Assembly (NCBI GenBank): GCA_965213545.1
Contig: CBDBZL010000002.1
Coordinates: forward strand, 930,001-994,000
Length of the DNA stretch: 64,000 nucleotides
Direction of reading: 5' to 3'
Source of the DNA: CBDBZL01 sp965213545
GTDB lineage: Bacteria; Pseudomonadota; Alphaproteobacteria; Sphingomonadales; Sphingomonadaceae
Both the position numbers and the translations under genes were made by a program. The notes under the pieces are model-generated. The model ran no database searches. It saw only the letters and a list, made by a program, of their open reading frames with translations, and had not been told where the DNA came from. This document shows, piece after piece, positions 1-9,156 of this stretch; the stretch's first letter is position 1, and each line of letters starts with the position of its first letter.

Positions 1-1
1 C

Positions 2-1351
2 TGGATCACCAGCATTGTCTTTTCAAAGGTCAACGTCGCTGGCGTCGATATTGATGTTATCGTGGTCTGGTTGGCGGCCGGTATGGTGTTCTTCACTCTT
101 CGACTGGGTTTCATCAACGTTGGGGGATTTCCCGAAGCGATTCAATCGTTGCGCGGCAAATATCTTAGTCAGGATGCGCCCGGACTGTTCACCCCGTTCC
201 AAGCGCTGGCAACGGCGCTTTCCGGCACGGTCGGGCTGGGCAACATCGCAGGCGTCGCGCTGGCGATAGCGCTGGGCGGCCCAGGTGCTGCCTTATGGAT
301 GATTGTGGTCGGTTTCTTCGCGATGAGCCTGAAATTCGCGGAAGTTACGCTGGCGGTGAAATATCGCAGAGTAGGCGAAGACGGCAACGTGCTGGGCGGA
401 CCGATGTGGTATCTTCTGCATGGTCTGAAAGAACGCGAGCAAGGCGGGCTGGGAAGGGTGCTGGCGTATGCATATGCCGGATTTGCGTTGTTCGCCCTGA
501 TACAGATATTCCAGGTCAATCAGTCTTACGCACAGGTCAGCACAGTTCTGGAGCTGGATCGGGATCTCTCCAGCGGCTTCGGCTATGGCATTGCCATAGC
601 CATCCTTGCGGCGGTCGTGCTGTTCGGAGGTGCAAAATGGGTTGGTGCCGCCACCTCCAGGCTGATGCCGCTAATGTGCATTCTGTATCTGCTGTGCACT
701 GCGACAGTGCTCGCCGTGAACTTCGATCAAATCGGCGCCGCCTTCGCTCTTATTGTACGTGATGCATTCGCCCCCGATGCCGCCGTGGGTGGTATTCTCG
801 GCTCATTCGTTGCCGGGATGCGCCGGGCGGTCTATTCCAACGAAGCTGGTGTCGGGACGGCGACGATCGCGCACGCGATGGTCAAAACCGATAAGCCCGT
901 ATCCGAGGGATATGTGGCGCTGATCGAACCGTTTATCGACACCATCATTGTCTGTACCGCCACCGCGCTGATGATCGTCGTAACCGGAGTCTGGGACGAT
1001 GGGTATGATGATATCGCGATGACCTCAGCCGCATTCGGGTCGGTTGCGTCATGGTTCCCGGCTTTGTTAGCAGCGTGCGTGGTACTATTCGCATTCTCGA
1101 CCGTGTTGGCCACCGGGTTTTATGCGCAGCAGGTTTGCGCGTTCCTTTTCGGCAACCGGAAATGGGCATCCAATCTCTATCTCGCAATCTTCTGCGCCGC
1201 GCTCCCTATTGGCGCTGTCGCGGATGTGCGGTCAATCATCAATTTGGTGGACAGCTTCTTCTTTTTGCTGACCATACCCAATCTTATTGGTCTGTATCTT
1301 TTGAGGAATGTGGTAATCAGCGAACTGGCAGAGTTTCGCCGCTCAAAATAA
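2..1351 (+). CDS. Sodium:alanine/glycine symporter (AGCS family), 5' end outside window
   Basis: Inner-membrane Na+-coupled amino-acid carrier. The frame is open to the left edge, so the N-terminus is missing; an internal GTG at 62 is not the real start. The translated part has family hallmarks: a FFTLRLGFINVGGF segment, then TALSGTVGLGNIAGVALAI and GGPGAALWM, the conserved loop that binds the amino acid and sodium. Later segments (RRAVYSNEAGVGT, and a run of hydrophobic helices to the C-terminus) also match AGCS carriers. About 450 residues are present, close to full family length. The specific substrate (alanine, glycine or another small amino acid) cannot be told from sequence. It lies beside peptide and amide hydrolase genes, which fits uptake of released amino acids. 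Confidence 0.9.
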   Translation, partial: WITSIVFSKVNVAGVDIDVIVVWLAAGMVFFTLRLGFINVGGFPEAIQSLRGKYLSQDAPGLFTPFQALATALSGTVGLGNIAGVALAIALGGPGAALWMIVVGFFAMSLKFAEVTLAVKYRRVGEDGNVLGGPMWYLLHGLKEREQGGLGRVLAYAYAGFALFALIQIFQVNQSYAQVSTVLELDRDLSSGFGYGIAIAILAAVVLFGGAKWVGAATSRLMPLMCILYLLCTATVLAVNFDQIGAAFALIVRDAFAPDAAVGGILGSFVAGMRRAVYSNEAGVGTATIAHAMVKTDKPVSEGYVALIEPFIDTIIVCTATALMIVVTGVWDDGYDDIAMTSAAFGSVASWFPALLAACVVLFAFSTVLATGFYAQQVCAFLFGNRKWASNLYLAIFCAALPIGAVADVRSIINLVDSFFFLLTIPNLIGLYLLRNVVISELAEFRRSK

Positions 1352-1405
1352 TTTCCTGAACATTCAAATAGCGGCGTCGGAAACCATCCAACCCAGCGAT
1401 TGCTA

Positions 1406-2161
1406 TTATTTGAGATACTGACTCGGCGGTACGCCGAACGCCCGCCGAAACATGGTCCCGAACCCGCTAGAGCTCTCATACCCGACTTCATAGGCGGTCA
1501 TCGTGATCGACTGGCCTTCAGAGAGCAGTGACAGCGCGGCAAGCAGCCGGACCTGCTGACGCCAAACAGCGAATGTCACGCCCGTCTCGCGTCTGAAAGC
1601 ACGCGTGAATGTGCGCCGCGCCATGGCGGCGATTTTCGCCCATTGGTCGATGCTTTGATTGTCTGACGGATCGTCCAGAATTTGCCGACAAACCCGCTGA
1701 AGCCGAGGATCCTTCGGCATCACGACGGAAAAAGGTGCGGTCGGCATATCGAGAATTTCTTCGATCAGCAGGCTTACAATCATTTCCTCTCGCTGCGTCG
1801 CCGCCGCCAACGGCTCGAGATCCGCAATCGTGACGATCAGCGCCTTTATCAATTCGCTGACCTCGATCACCCGGCATTGTTCGATCTCGCTCAGCTTGCC
1901 AGATTTGGCATAGATCGTCCGCAAGGACACAGGTCCGCGACAAGATACTTCGTGATCGGTCCCCGCCGGAATTATCACTGCCCGCTGCGGAGGAATCACG
2001 ACGGCCAGATCCGGCGTGCGCACCGACATCACACCGTTGATCGCGAACAATATCTGGACCACTTCGTGCGAATGCAGCGGGTCTGTATAGCCGGAGTGAT
2101 ACTCGTCCTTCAGCACAACGATTTCTCGTTCGGCATCAAGGACGTCTCGGCTATGCTGCAT
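1406..2161 (-). CDS. AraC-family transcriptional regulator
   Basis: 251-residue DNA-binding regulator. Residues about 15-80 form a cupin-like sensor region (SHEVVQILFAINGVM, then PPQRAVIIPAGTDHEV), as in AraC proteins that sense small ligands. Residues about 160-251 hold the two helix-turn-helix units, with MARRTFTRAFRRETG in the first and the family signature around YEVGYESSSGFGTMFRRAFG in the second. It ends in PSQYLK as is usual. It faces away from the esterase/amidohydrolase operon, with 196 bp between the two starts, and converges on the symporter gene. Control of the divergent hydrolase operon is an inference from this arrangement; the ligand is unknown. Confidence 0.9.
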   Translation of the reverse strand: MQHSRDVLDAEREIVVLKDEYHSGYTDPLHSHEVVQILFAINGVMSVRTPDLAVVIPPQRAVIIPAGTDHEVSCRGPVSLRTIYAKSGKLSEIEQCRVIEVSELIKALIVTIADLEPLAAATQREEMIVSLLIEEILDMPTAPFSVVMPKDPRLQRVCRQILDDPSDNQSIDQWAKIAAMARRTFTRAFRRETGVTFAVWRQQVRLLAALSLLSEGQSITMTAYEVGYESSSGFGTMFRRAFGVPPSQYLK

Positions 2162-2357
2162 GGCCTGATCTCCAATCTTTACCGTCTATATCAGCAATCA
2201 GGCCATGTCACAATTTGAAGGGCTGCAGTTGGCTATATTCTGGCCTGATCCGATGCGCGATAGGCCCAAGGCATGGCAGCCGTGGCTTGTCTGTTCGACA
2301 ATTGGGGGACAGAGTTGGCAGCAAAACTAGGTCGATTAGACAAATACGGAGAGCCCG

Positions 2358-3311
2358 GTGAGCAACGAACTTGCGCCGAATTTCGATCCGATAGAGACTG
2401 GAAACCGGCAATTTGTCGAAGCGATCAACTCCGGATATGCCCGATATCCCGATTTCGACCAGTTGCCGCTGTCTAATCAGCGCGAGATAGCAGAGGGCAT
2501 TCGGCGCGAATGGCGTGCCGACGGTCCGGAAATGGCCGAAACGAGGGATTTCGCGGTCGAAGGCATCCGGGTGCGCTTGCACCGCCCCACCGAGGATGAA
2601 CCCTTGCCGGTACTCATTTACATTCATGGTGGCGGCTGGATGTATTTCAGCAATGATACGCACGACCGGTTGATGCGCGAGTATGCCGCTGGCGCGGGAA
2701 TAGCTGTCATCGGAATAGAGTACAGCCGGTCCCCCGAAGCCAAATTTCCGGTGGCACTGAACGAAGTTGCAACGGTGCAAAGGTGGCTTGCGGAAAACGC
2801 CTCTGATTGCGCATTGGATACGGATCGTGTGGCCATTGGCGGAGATAGTGCGGGAGCCAACCTCGCGATGAGCGCGTGTCTGCTTGCACGGGCCGAGGAG
2901 CGCCTCTTGCCGCAAGCTCTGTTGCTGAATTACGGAGCGTTCTCACCGGAGCCGATGCCCAGCTACGAGAAATACGGCGGAGCGCTTTATAGCCTGAATC
3001 CAGAAGAAATGGACACCTTCTGGACCAACTACGTTGATGATCCGGCGCAATTAAATAACCCTCTGGTAGCACCGGTTGACGCCGATCTGAAAGGCTTCCC
3101 ACCGGCGTTTCTGGCGATTGCCGAATGCGACATACTCGCCGACTGCAATCAGGTTCTAGCTGACCGGTTCGAAGCCGCCGGCATCAATACCACCGCGCGC
3201 ACCTATGCAGGGACGACCCATAGTTTTTTGGAAGCCATGATGGTATCCGAGATCGCCAGAAAAGCGATCAAAGAACAATCCGATTGGCTCGCCAAAGTCT
3301 TGCGATCATAA
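2358..3311 (+). CDS. Alpha/beta-hydrolase, hormone-sensitive-lipase-type esterase
   Basis: 317-residue cytoplasmic carboxylesterase of the HSL (bacterial family IV) type; no signal peptide. The oxyanion-hole motif HGGGW is at about residues 90-94, and the nucleophile elbow GDSAG is at 162-166 with Ser164. The acid is probably Asp258 (AECDIL) and the base His288 (TTHSF). The GTG start is chosen because it precedes the first conserved region at normal family length and leaves room for the divergent AraC promoter. It is first gene of a three-gene operon; the next gene begins 20 bp downstream. Substrate is unknown; family members hydrolyse short acyl esters or arylalkyl amides. Confidence 0.9.
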   Translation: MSNELAPNFDPIETGNRQFVEAINSGYARYPDFDQLPLSNQREIAEGIRREWRADGPEMAETRDFAVEGIRVRLHRPTEDEPLPVLIYIHGGGWMYFSNDTHDRLMREYAAGAGIAVIGIEYSRSPEAKFPVALNEVATVQRWLAENASDCALDTDRVAIGGDSAGANLAMSACLLARAEERLLPQALLLNYGAFSPEPMPSYEKYGGALYSLNPEEMDTFWTNYVDDPAQLNNPLVAPVDADLKGFPPAFLAIAECDILADCNQVLADRFEAAGINTTARTYAGTTHSFLEAMMVSEIARKAIKEQSDWLAKVLRS

Positions 3312-3330
3312 AGGAAGCGCAGAGGTCCGC

Positions 3331-4719
3331 ATGTTCGAAGTCCCGCCCCGCACTGTGCGACCTACCGAAACTTCGGCAGTGAGTGTAGTTGCCCTGAGAA
3401 CAATTCTCATCGCGCTTGTCGTTGCCTTCTTGGGAGTACCCAATGCCGCGATAGCGAGCGAACGGCAATCAATACTCTTTCGCCAAGCGACGATTCTGGA
3501 TGGTACCGGTGACAAAATTCGCGGCGACGTCCTCGTAAGAGATGGCAGAATTGTCGAAATAGGACCCGATCTTCCAACGGACGACACGGACATCATCGAC
3601 GCGACCGGCCTTTGGCTCACACCTGGATTAATTGACGTCCACACCCACTACGGCACTTTTCTCCTGCCATATTCCGCGACAAACAGCGCTGGCTCAGACA
3701 TCACCGAGCAAATGGCGCCGCATGTCGGAAACACCTGGATCGAGCATGGCGTTCGTCCGGCCGATCCGACCTTTTCGTATGCGTTGGCAGCAGGCGTCAC
3801 AACCGCACAGGTTCTGCCAGGTTCGACTGGTCTGGTGTCTGGCCGCGCGGTCACGGTGCGCACCTCTCGCGGAGTTACGATAGAGGATATCCGGCTGAAA
3901 TCGGCTCCTAGAGGAATCAAGTTGGCTTGCGGTGCCAACCCGGCAGCAATGTCGGGCGAGGATGAGGCGTTTCCCAACTCACGCCAAGGTCAGATCGCCT
4001 TTTTGCGGGAGGCGTTGGTACAAGCGCTGGCATTCGAACGGGGCGGAGGACGCCCAACTGCGGAACCCAGCGATCAAAACGAACTTTCGAAACGACAGGG
4101 GAATGCTGCTTCCCTGCTTGCTGCGATCCATGGTGAGGCCCCAGTCCACCTCCACTGTTATAGGGCGGAGGACATTTTCAATTGGGTGGTTCTGCTAAAG
4201 GAATTCGGCGTTCCGAAAATCACTGTTCATCACGCGTCGGAAGCTTACAAAATCGCGCCCTTCCTGGTGAAAAACGATATCTGCGTTGCCCTTTGGCCCG
4301 ATTGGTGGGGCTTCAAGCGCGAAGCCGAGGATGCAATCTTCGCGGCGGCCGCGATGATTGACGATCTGGGCGGCTGTGTGACCATGCATTCCGATATCCC
4401 GGCGCTTGGCAGCTTGTTGAATATCGAAGCAGCGAAAGCAGCGGCGGCGGGCAAGCGGGCCGGTTTCGATATTCCGACCGAACGAGCGATTACATGGATC
4501 ACCGGCAATGCCGCGAAGGTTCTGGGAATTGAGGGTGATACGGGAACCATCCGTCCCGGTAATGTGGCGGATTTGGTGCTGTGGTCGGGTAATCCATTAA
4601 GTATCTATAGCAAGCCTATGCAAGTCTATGTTGCGGGACAAATTGCCTACGATGACACGGCGCGAAATGTTGCAAGCGACTTCGAACTTGGCTTGAACAA
4701 GGTGAGATCACACCGATGA
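3331..4719 (+). CDS. Exported metal-dependent amidohydrolase (imidazolonepropionase-like)
   Basis: 462-residue amidohydrolase-superfamily enzyme with an N-terminal hydrophobic export segment (about residues 19-42, ending NAAIAS). The metal site is complete: H104 and H106 in DVHTHYG, a likely carboxylated Lys at about 198 (RGIKLACGANP), His273/His275 (VHLHCYRAE), His300/301 (TVHHASEA) and Asp355 (MHSDIP). The C-terminal GTIRPGNVADLVLWSGNPL is the usual strand returning to the small beta domain. Relatives include Xaa-Pro or other dipeptidases, so a peptide-bond substrate is plausible but not shown. Its stop overlaps the start of the next, related gene by 4 bp (ATGA), so the two proteins are probably made in step. 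Confidence 0.88.
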   Translation: MFEVPPRTVRPTETSAVSVVALRTILIALVVAFLGVPNAAIASERQSILFRQATILDGTGDKIRGDVLVRDGRIVEIGPDLPTDDTDIIDATGLWLTPGLIDVHTHYGTFLLPYSATNSAGSDITEQMAPHVGNTWIEHGVRPADPTFSYALAAGVTTAQVLPGSTGLVSGRAVTVRTSRGVTIEDIRLKSAPRGIKLACGANPAAMSGEDEAFPNSRQGQIAFLREALVQALAFERGGGRPTAEPSDQNELSKRQGNAASLLAAIHGEAPVHLHCYRAEDIFNWVVLLKEFGVPKITVHHASEAYKIAPFLVKNDICVALWPDWWGFKREAEDAIFAAAAMIDDLGGCVTMHSDIPALGSLLNIEAAKAAAAGKRAGFDIPTERAITWITGNAAKVLGIEGDTGTIRPGNVADLVLWSGNPLSIYSKPMQVYVAGQIAYDDTARNVASDFELGLNKVRSHR

Positions 4720-5906
4720 TACGCCTTTTCGCCCTGCTGATCTGCGTCTTGCTCGTAGCTACCCCTGCAACGGCCCAGAATATCGCCATAATCAATGGCC
4801 AGCTTCCGACCGGACCCAACGCGGGAAAACCCGTCAATCTGATTATTACTGATGGAAAGATCGCTGCGATTGGGGCCGAGGTTGAGATCCCAGTAGAACA
4901 CGAGATCGTAGACGCCTCGAGCGGGTTTATCACGCTCCCATTGTTTGCATCGGCCACGCAGATTGGGCTGATCGCGAATGGGGCCGCTGATAGCGAGAAT
5001 GACAGTAAAGCAAAGGGCGTGGCGAGCGGGCCTGGCTTCGATCCATCCCCCGCGTTTCGCCCGCAGTCGGAGACAGTATTGCTCGCCAAGGCTGATGGGT
5101 TAGGGACCGCAATGGTTTACCCTGGGACCAGTGACAATGTATTTGCCGGCACGGGATTTTTGGCCGATCTCACCCACCAAATCTCAAAAGTGGCAACCCG
5201 GCAGGCGGCGCTGTTCGCGCTGGGTAACAACGACCTTGCGCCGTTCGGCGATTCCCGCGCGGCCGCCTGGTCGCAGTTGCGGGAGGAACTGACCACCGCT
5301 GATGCCGAGATTGTCAGACGCGTACAAAACGCAGAAATTCCCCTCGTGCTCCAAATCGACGGAGAGACCGACATCCAGCAAGCGCTGCTTCTAAAAGCTG
5401 AGATGGGGATCGATGTAGTCATTTTCGGCGGTGCGGAAGCATGGCTTTTTGCTGATAGGCTGGCAGCCGCCGAAGTACCGGTCATTCTTGATCCGCTTGA
5501 CGGACTACCATTTTACCATGTCGAACGCCGCGCCCGGCGCGACAATGCAGCCATTCTTTCGCGCGCTGGCGTTACGATCGCTTTCTCCGTGTCAGCGCAA
5601 AGCATCTACCGGTCATGGAATGTCGCCGCCGCAAGCCGTCTGGGCGCGGGCATCGCCGTCGCCAACGGTCTACCTTACGCAACGGGCTTGGCCGCGATCA
5701 CATTCACACCTTACCAAATATGGATAAATGAGCGCGGCAATAGGCTGACCGTCGGAGAGCCTGCAAGCCTGGTGATCTGGAGCGGCGACCCGCTGGAGCC
5801 GTCGTCATTCCCGACGGCGATATACAATCGCGGCATTCCATTAGAAATCCGCACGCGGCATGATCTGTTGCGGGATCGTTACCTTGGCGAGCACGCCAGC
5901 CAATAG
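4716..5906 (+). CDS. Amidohydrolase-fold protein lacking metal ligands (probable pseudoenzyme partner)
   Basis: 396 residues with a clear signal peptide (hydrophobic 3-20, cleavage after ATPATA). The fold markers match the gene just upstream: an N-terminal beta strand set (IAIINGQLPTG, LIITDGKIAAIGA) and the C-terminal RLTVGEPASLVIWSGDPLEP. However, the HxH position reads ASATQIGL (78-85), the VHLHC position reads VLQIDGETD, the VHHASEA position reads IFGGAEAW, and the HSD position reads AFSVSAQ. No metal site remains, so catalysis of the usual kind is unlikely. The ATGA overlap with the upstream active paralogue suggests a heteromeric partner. It might instead be a binding protein, or use other chemistry. 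Confidence 0.75.
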   Translation: MIRLFALLICVLLVATPATAQNIAIINGQLPTGPNAGKPVNLIITDGKIAAIGAEVEIPVEHEIVDASSGFITLPLFASATQIGLIANGAADSENDSKAKGVASGPGFDPSPAFRPQSETVLLAKADGLGTAMVYPGTSDNVFAGTGFLADLTHQISKVATRQAALFALGNNDLAPFGDSRAAAWSQLREELTTADAEIVRRVQNAEIPLVLQIDGETDIQQALLLKAEMGIDVVIFGGAEAWLFADRLAAAEVPVILDPLDGLPFYHVERRARRDNAAILSRAGVTIAFSVSAQSIYRSWNVAAASRLGAGIAVANGLPYATGLAAITFTPYQIWINERGNRLTVGEPASLVIWSGDPLEPSSFPTAIYNRGIPLEIRTRHDLLRDRYLGEHASQ

Positions 5907-5919
5907 TGGCGAGCAGGAT

Positions 5920-6984
5920 TTAGCCTTTCTTGCGCCTCGTCCGCGTCCACCACAGCATCGCTCCAAGTACGGACACCGCCATCAACCAAGTTCCCAGGAA
6001 AAGCATGATTATCCGGCCAAACAGCCCACCTGCCTCGCCCGTATGAATGGGAAACAGGCTGTCGAGAAACGTGCGCGTCGCGCCTGCATTATTTGCATCG
6101 AATGAGTCTAGAAGGCGGCCGTCTATCGCGCTGACCACTACGGTTGTCGTCCCATAAATTTCACGCAACTCATCATCTTGACGCAGACGGATCGTATATT
6201 CCTTGCTGTCATCGCCCGGCATCGACACTGACGTCAGAGAAGACCCATCAAATTCCGATAGCGCAGAGGCAACGGCCTGAGCGAAACCCACAGTGCGAGG
6301 ACCGTCGCGCTGCTCAACCGCGCTTGTACGCGGCTCCGCCCCCAGCGCTCCCTCCACACTATCGTAGAACACCAGCAACACACCTGCAGAGACGGTGATG
6401 AGGGCCGGAACGGCTGCCCACAAGCCGATGGCACGGTGCCACGCATAATATCGCGCGCGCGCCGAAGCCGGTGAATGGGGTTTCATTGCTTTGAACCAGC
6501 CGACAAGCCATGGCCGCGCGACCACAATACCCATCACGATGTTCGAGATCAGCAGGATCCCGCTTATGCCCACTATCCAGCTGCCGGTATCGCCAGACAG
6601 AAGATTGTGGTGAAGGAGGATCAGAACGTCGATCCAACCGCCATCCGCCAGTTGCGTTTCGTCACCCCTAATGCGCAAAATCTGGCCCTCACCATCAATC
6701 CGGATGGTTTGATCGCCGTCTGGTCCGGACGCATACACATCGAACCGCGCCTGTCCGCTGCCACTCGTCCAGATCGAGGAAATCGAACTGCCCTCTTCCT
6801 CGGCGAGGATCGCATCAAGGCTTCGCTCAACCGCGACTGGATCGAAATCCGCCTGCTGCTGCGACAGCAAAGCATCGTCTATTTCCCAGTTAAAGAGGAT
6901 TATCACTCCCGTAAGCGCCTGGATAAACCAAAAGACTACGGCGCCAAGACCAAGCCAGCGATGTATACGAAGCAGAAGTTTCAA
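5920..6984 (-). CDS. PepSY-associated TM-helix protein (PiuB-like)
   Basis: 354-residue inner-membrane protein of the PepSY-TM family. It has a starting MKLLLRIHRWLGLGAVVFWFI helix with conserved His-Arg-Trp, two further helices around residues 145-165 and 190-215, periplasmic PepSY-like stretches (ARFDVYASG, RIDGEGQILR) between them, and a final helix near residue 330 followed by a basic tail. Such proteins often accompany TonB-dependent siderophore receptors and are thought to act in ferric-siderophore reduction. Here it is last in an apparent operon with a porin and a PaiB protein, about 8 kb from the receptor gene, so an iron role is only inferred. Confidence 0.85.
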   Translation of the reverse strand: MKLLLRIHRWLGLGAVVFWFIQALTGVIILFNWEIDDALLSQQQADFDPVAVERSLDAILAEEEGSSISSIWTSGSGQARFDVYASGPDGDQTIRIDGEGQILRIRGDETQLADGGWIDVLILLHHNLLSGDTGSWIVGISGILLISNIVMGIVVARPWLVGWFKAMKPHSPASARARYYAWHRAIGLWAAVPALITVSAGVLLVFYDSVEGALGAEPRTSAVEQRDGPRTVGFAQAVASALSEFDGSSLTSVSMPGDDSKEYTIRLRQDDELREIYGTTTVVVSAIDGRLLDSFDANNAGATRTFLDSLFPIHTGEAGGLFGRIIMLFLGTWLMAVSVLGAMLWWTRTRRKKG

Positions 6985-7020
6985 TTCAAACCCTTTGCTC
7001 TAAAGACGAGAGCGCACGTG

Positions 7021-8178
7021 TCAGGGAACCGAGATTCTAAGCCCGACAACCAGCGCATTGGGGATCGAGTCGTCCCACCCCGGATTTATGATATATTGCA
7101 GGTTGGGCTGGAGACTGAAGAACCCGACGCTACGCGCGTACGTCAGTTCCAGCGCCGTCTCGGCCCGGCGCGGCGTAATCTGATCGAGCCGGAAGCTATC
7201 CATTGCATCCTCACCCAAACGAGCATGCGCGATTGCCACCCCCACTCGTCCGCCGAACGCGTCCTGCGCAATCCCCCCGCCGATATAGCTTTCAATCGGA
7301 TTGATTTCCGCATTGGCAATGCCAGCTCTCAACCACGCGCCCAATCCGCCTCGCTGCAACTCCACCATCGAATAGATGCCGCGATTTTTGGTATTCGGTT
7401 GCAAGTCCGGTGCAGACAACAGCGGATCGAATTCACTCGTATAATGCCAGCCCCCCAACCGCACGAGCAGGGTCGGGTAGAGTTTCACATCGACTTCGCC
7501 AACCATCAGCAGACCGTCCTCGCCCGGTAAGGCCAAAACAGTTCGCTTCGGCCGTTCCGGATTGCCAGCCACGGCGTTGAAGGCACCCAGCCGGACGGCC
7601 CAACTCTCCTCGCTCCAGCCAACCAGTGCCGCTCCCGTTGTGGTTGGAAAGATTGAAGGGCCGTTCGCTCCGGTTTGCGAGAATTCCGGCCCAATCCCGT
7701 GTGAACTGTTTATAAACAGCGATCCGACTTCCTGAGCGTCAAAGTCTGCGTTGAGGTCGACGATCCCAAACTTCGCCGTCCCCTGTTCGCTGGCCCCGAA
7801 CTGGTAGGATAACCAGACTTCGAGCGGTCGCAGCGCCCCGACAGCTTCGATATTGTCGACCGTCTGGGCGTCCCCGACTAGCTCTGAGGAGAGCTCATCC
7901 CCGCCGGTCAGTTGTAAATCGGCGTGAAGGACAAGACCGGGCAGACCGATGCTATCTCCATCAAGCTCAGCAACGAAATTTGCGGCATAAAGCACCGCGA
8001 GATCCCGCTCCAGGCCGCCGGATATAACACCGAACGCATCGACCACCACCGCCACTTCGGTGGTGATGGCTGACTGCGATGTCTCCACAGGCTGTTCGTC
8101 AACAACATCCTGCGCGAACGCAGCCTGGGCCGGGCATGAGCCCACCAGCAGCAATGCTAAGAAACGCTCAATCATCAT
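7021..8178 (-). CDS. OprB-family carbohydrate-selective porin
   Basis: 385-residue outer-membrane beta-barrel with a signal peptide (hydrophobic start, cleavage after AAFAQ). OprB-like landmarks are EVWLSYQF, the IGPEFSQTGANGPSIFP stretch, alternating barrel strands, and the near-terminal FFSLQPNLQYIINPG. Shorter than Pseudomonas OprB (about 430), but in range for sphingomonad members. The start is set at the ATG at 8178, inside the PaiB stop region (11-bp overlap), rather than the TTG one codon earlier. The terminal residues IS-VP are a less usual barrel end than aromatic. It presumably lets small sugars or other solutes across the outer membrane; substrate unknown. The PepSY gene follows 36 bp later. 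Confidence 0.82.
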   Translation of the reverse strand: MMIERFLALLLVGSCPAQAAFAQDVVDEQPVETSQSAITTEVAVVVDAFGVISGGLERDLAVLYAANFVAELDGDSIGLPGLVLHADLQLTGGDELSSELVGDAQTVDNIEAVGALRPLEVWLSYQFGASEQGTAKFGIVDLNADFDAQEVGSLFINSSHGIGPEFSQTGANGPSIFPTTTGAALVGWSEESWAVRLGAFNAVAGNPERPKRTVLALPGEDGLLMVGEVDVKLYPTLLVRLGGWHYTSEFDPLLSAPDLQPNTKNRGIYSMVELQRGGLGAWLRAGIANAEINPIESYIGGGIAQDAFGGRVGVAIAHARLGEDAMDSFRLDQITPRRAETALELTYARSVGFFSLQPNLQYIINPGWDDSIPNALVVGLRISVP

Positions 8179-8764
8179 CAAAATGCTGCGAATTTGCCAT
8201 CATGGCTCCGAGCGGATCTTCGCCCAACGAGTCGATTATGCGCTGCTTGACCTCGGGCGTTTCGTCCTGGCCGAGCTTAAAGCGAGGGATCACCGACTCA
8301 ACCTCAAGCACGAAGCCGACGACGTGCGTCGCCAGCCCGTCGAACCGTTCCCCCATTCGCTCCCCTATCCATTCGGGACCGACATCTCCTTCCATATGGG
8401 CGCAAATCCGCTTTAATATCGCATCTGTTTGATCTGGGGTTTTGTGCGCGTGCCCGCTCACTTTCACGCTGGCGAAGTTCCAAGTTGGTGCCCATTCATC
8501 AATGCCGACTACCCGCGGCGAAATGTAGGCATTGGGTCCCATAAACAGGACCGAAATCCGATCCTCATTCGAGTCCAGAAAATCCGCAATCGGCGACGCT
8601 TTGGGTAAATGTCCTTCCAATGTCCTTGGCTTGCCTTCACCACGGCGGACAGGCATCAAAATGGCCATCGCCGGATCTGCTCGAGGCACCAGCCACGCGA
8701 GTGGGTTGCGATCGATCAGCGCCCAAGCCGCATCAACATCAATATTGGAAAACCGCGTCTGCAT
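8168..8764 (-). CDS. PaiB-family FMN-binding protein (putative negative regulator)
   Basis: 198-residue flavin-binding split-barrel protein. Recognised from PVRRGEGKPRTLEGHLPKASP, VLFMGPNAYISP and EWAPTWNFASVKVSG, which match the PaiB family, and from a C-terminal FKLGQDETPEVKQRIIDSL corresponding to the family's KLSQN motif. Bacillus PaiB is reported to influence protease and sporulation genes, but most members are uncharacterised and may be flavin enzymes. It is the first gene of the minus-strand PaiB-OprB-PepSY group. The FMN ligands cannot be assigned with certainty here. A second, only distantly similar member lies at 31898-32512. Confidence 0.85.
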   Translation of the reverse strand: MQTRFSNIDVDAAWALIDRNPLAWLVPRADPAMAILMPVRRGEGKPRTLEGHLPKASPIADFLDSNEDRISVLFMGPNAYISPRVVGIDEWAPTWNFASVKVSGHAHKTPDQTDAILKRICAHMEGDVGPEWIGERMGERFDGLATHVVGFVLEVESVIPRFKLGQDETPEVKQRIIDSLGEDPLGAMMANSQHFDDD

Positions 8765-9156
8765 CTTCGATCGCGCTTGGCCATCCCGTCATTACATCGC
8801 AACAAAACGACAATTTGGAGGTTCGGGTTAGCGGATGCGCGAGAATTCTGCCTGAACGATCAAGCCAGTTTAAGGGCACTTCGGGCCAAACTGGTAGCAC
8901 GAAACTCGCGAATGAATGAAGCCGATTGGCCTTCCAGCGCCAATCTGCGGCCCGATGATGAAATCGATTTCCGCATAACCTCTTATTGTCTAAACGTGGA
9001 TACTGCCCTGAAACCCGATGGCCAGGAAGAAGGTTTGCTGAGGCGACGTAACTTTTGCGAACCAATGTCCGAAGGCGCGACACGTCAGCTATAGTGAGAT
9101 TATATGCTTAGCAAATATCAGCCTGTCTCGATGATAGCGAAGAGGTCGGTTGGCGC
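8765..9156. other. Intergenic stretch between divergent genes, no gene seen
   Basis: About 390 bp between the start of the PaiB gene (minus) and the start of the large lipoprotein gene (plus). Reading frames here are short and lack protein-like composition. It must carry both divergent promoters; a TA-rich stretch near 9095-9115 could hold the forward one, but no convincing -35/-10 pair was identified. Confidence 0.5.
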
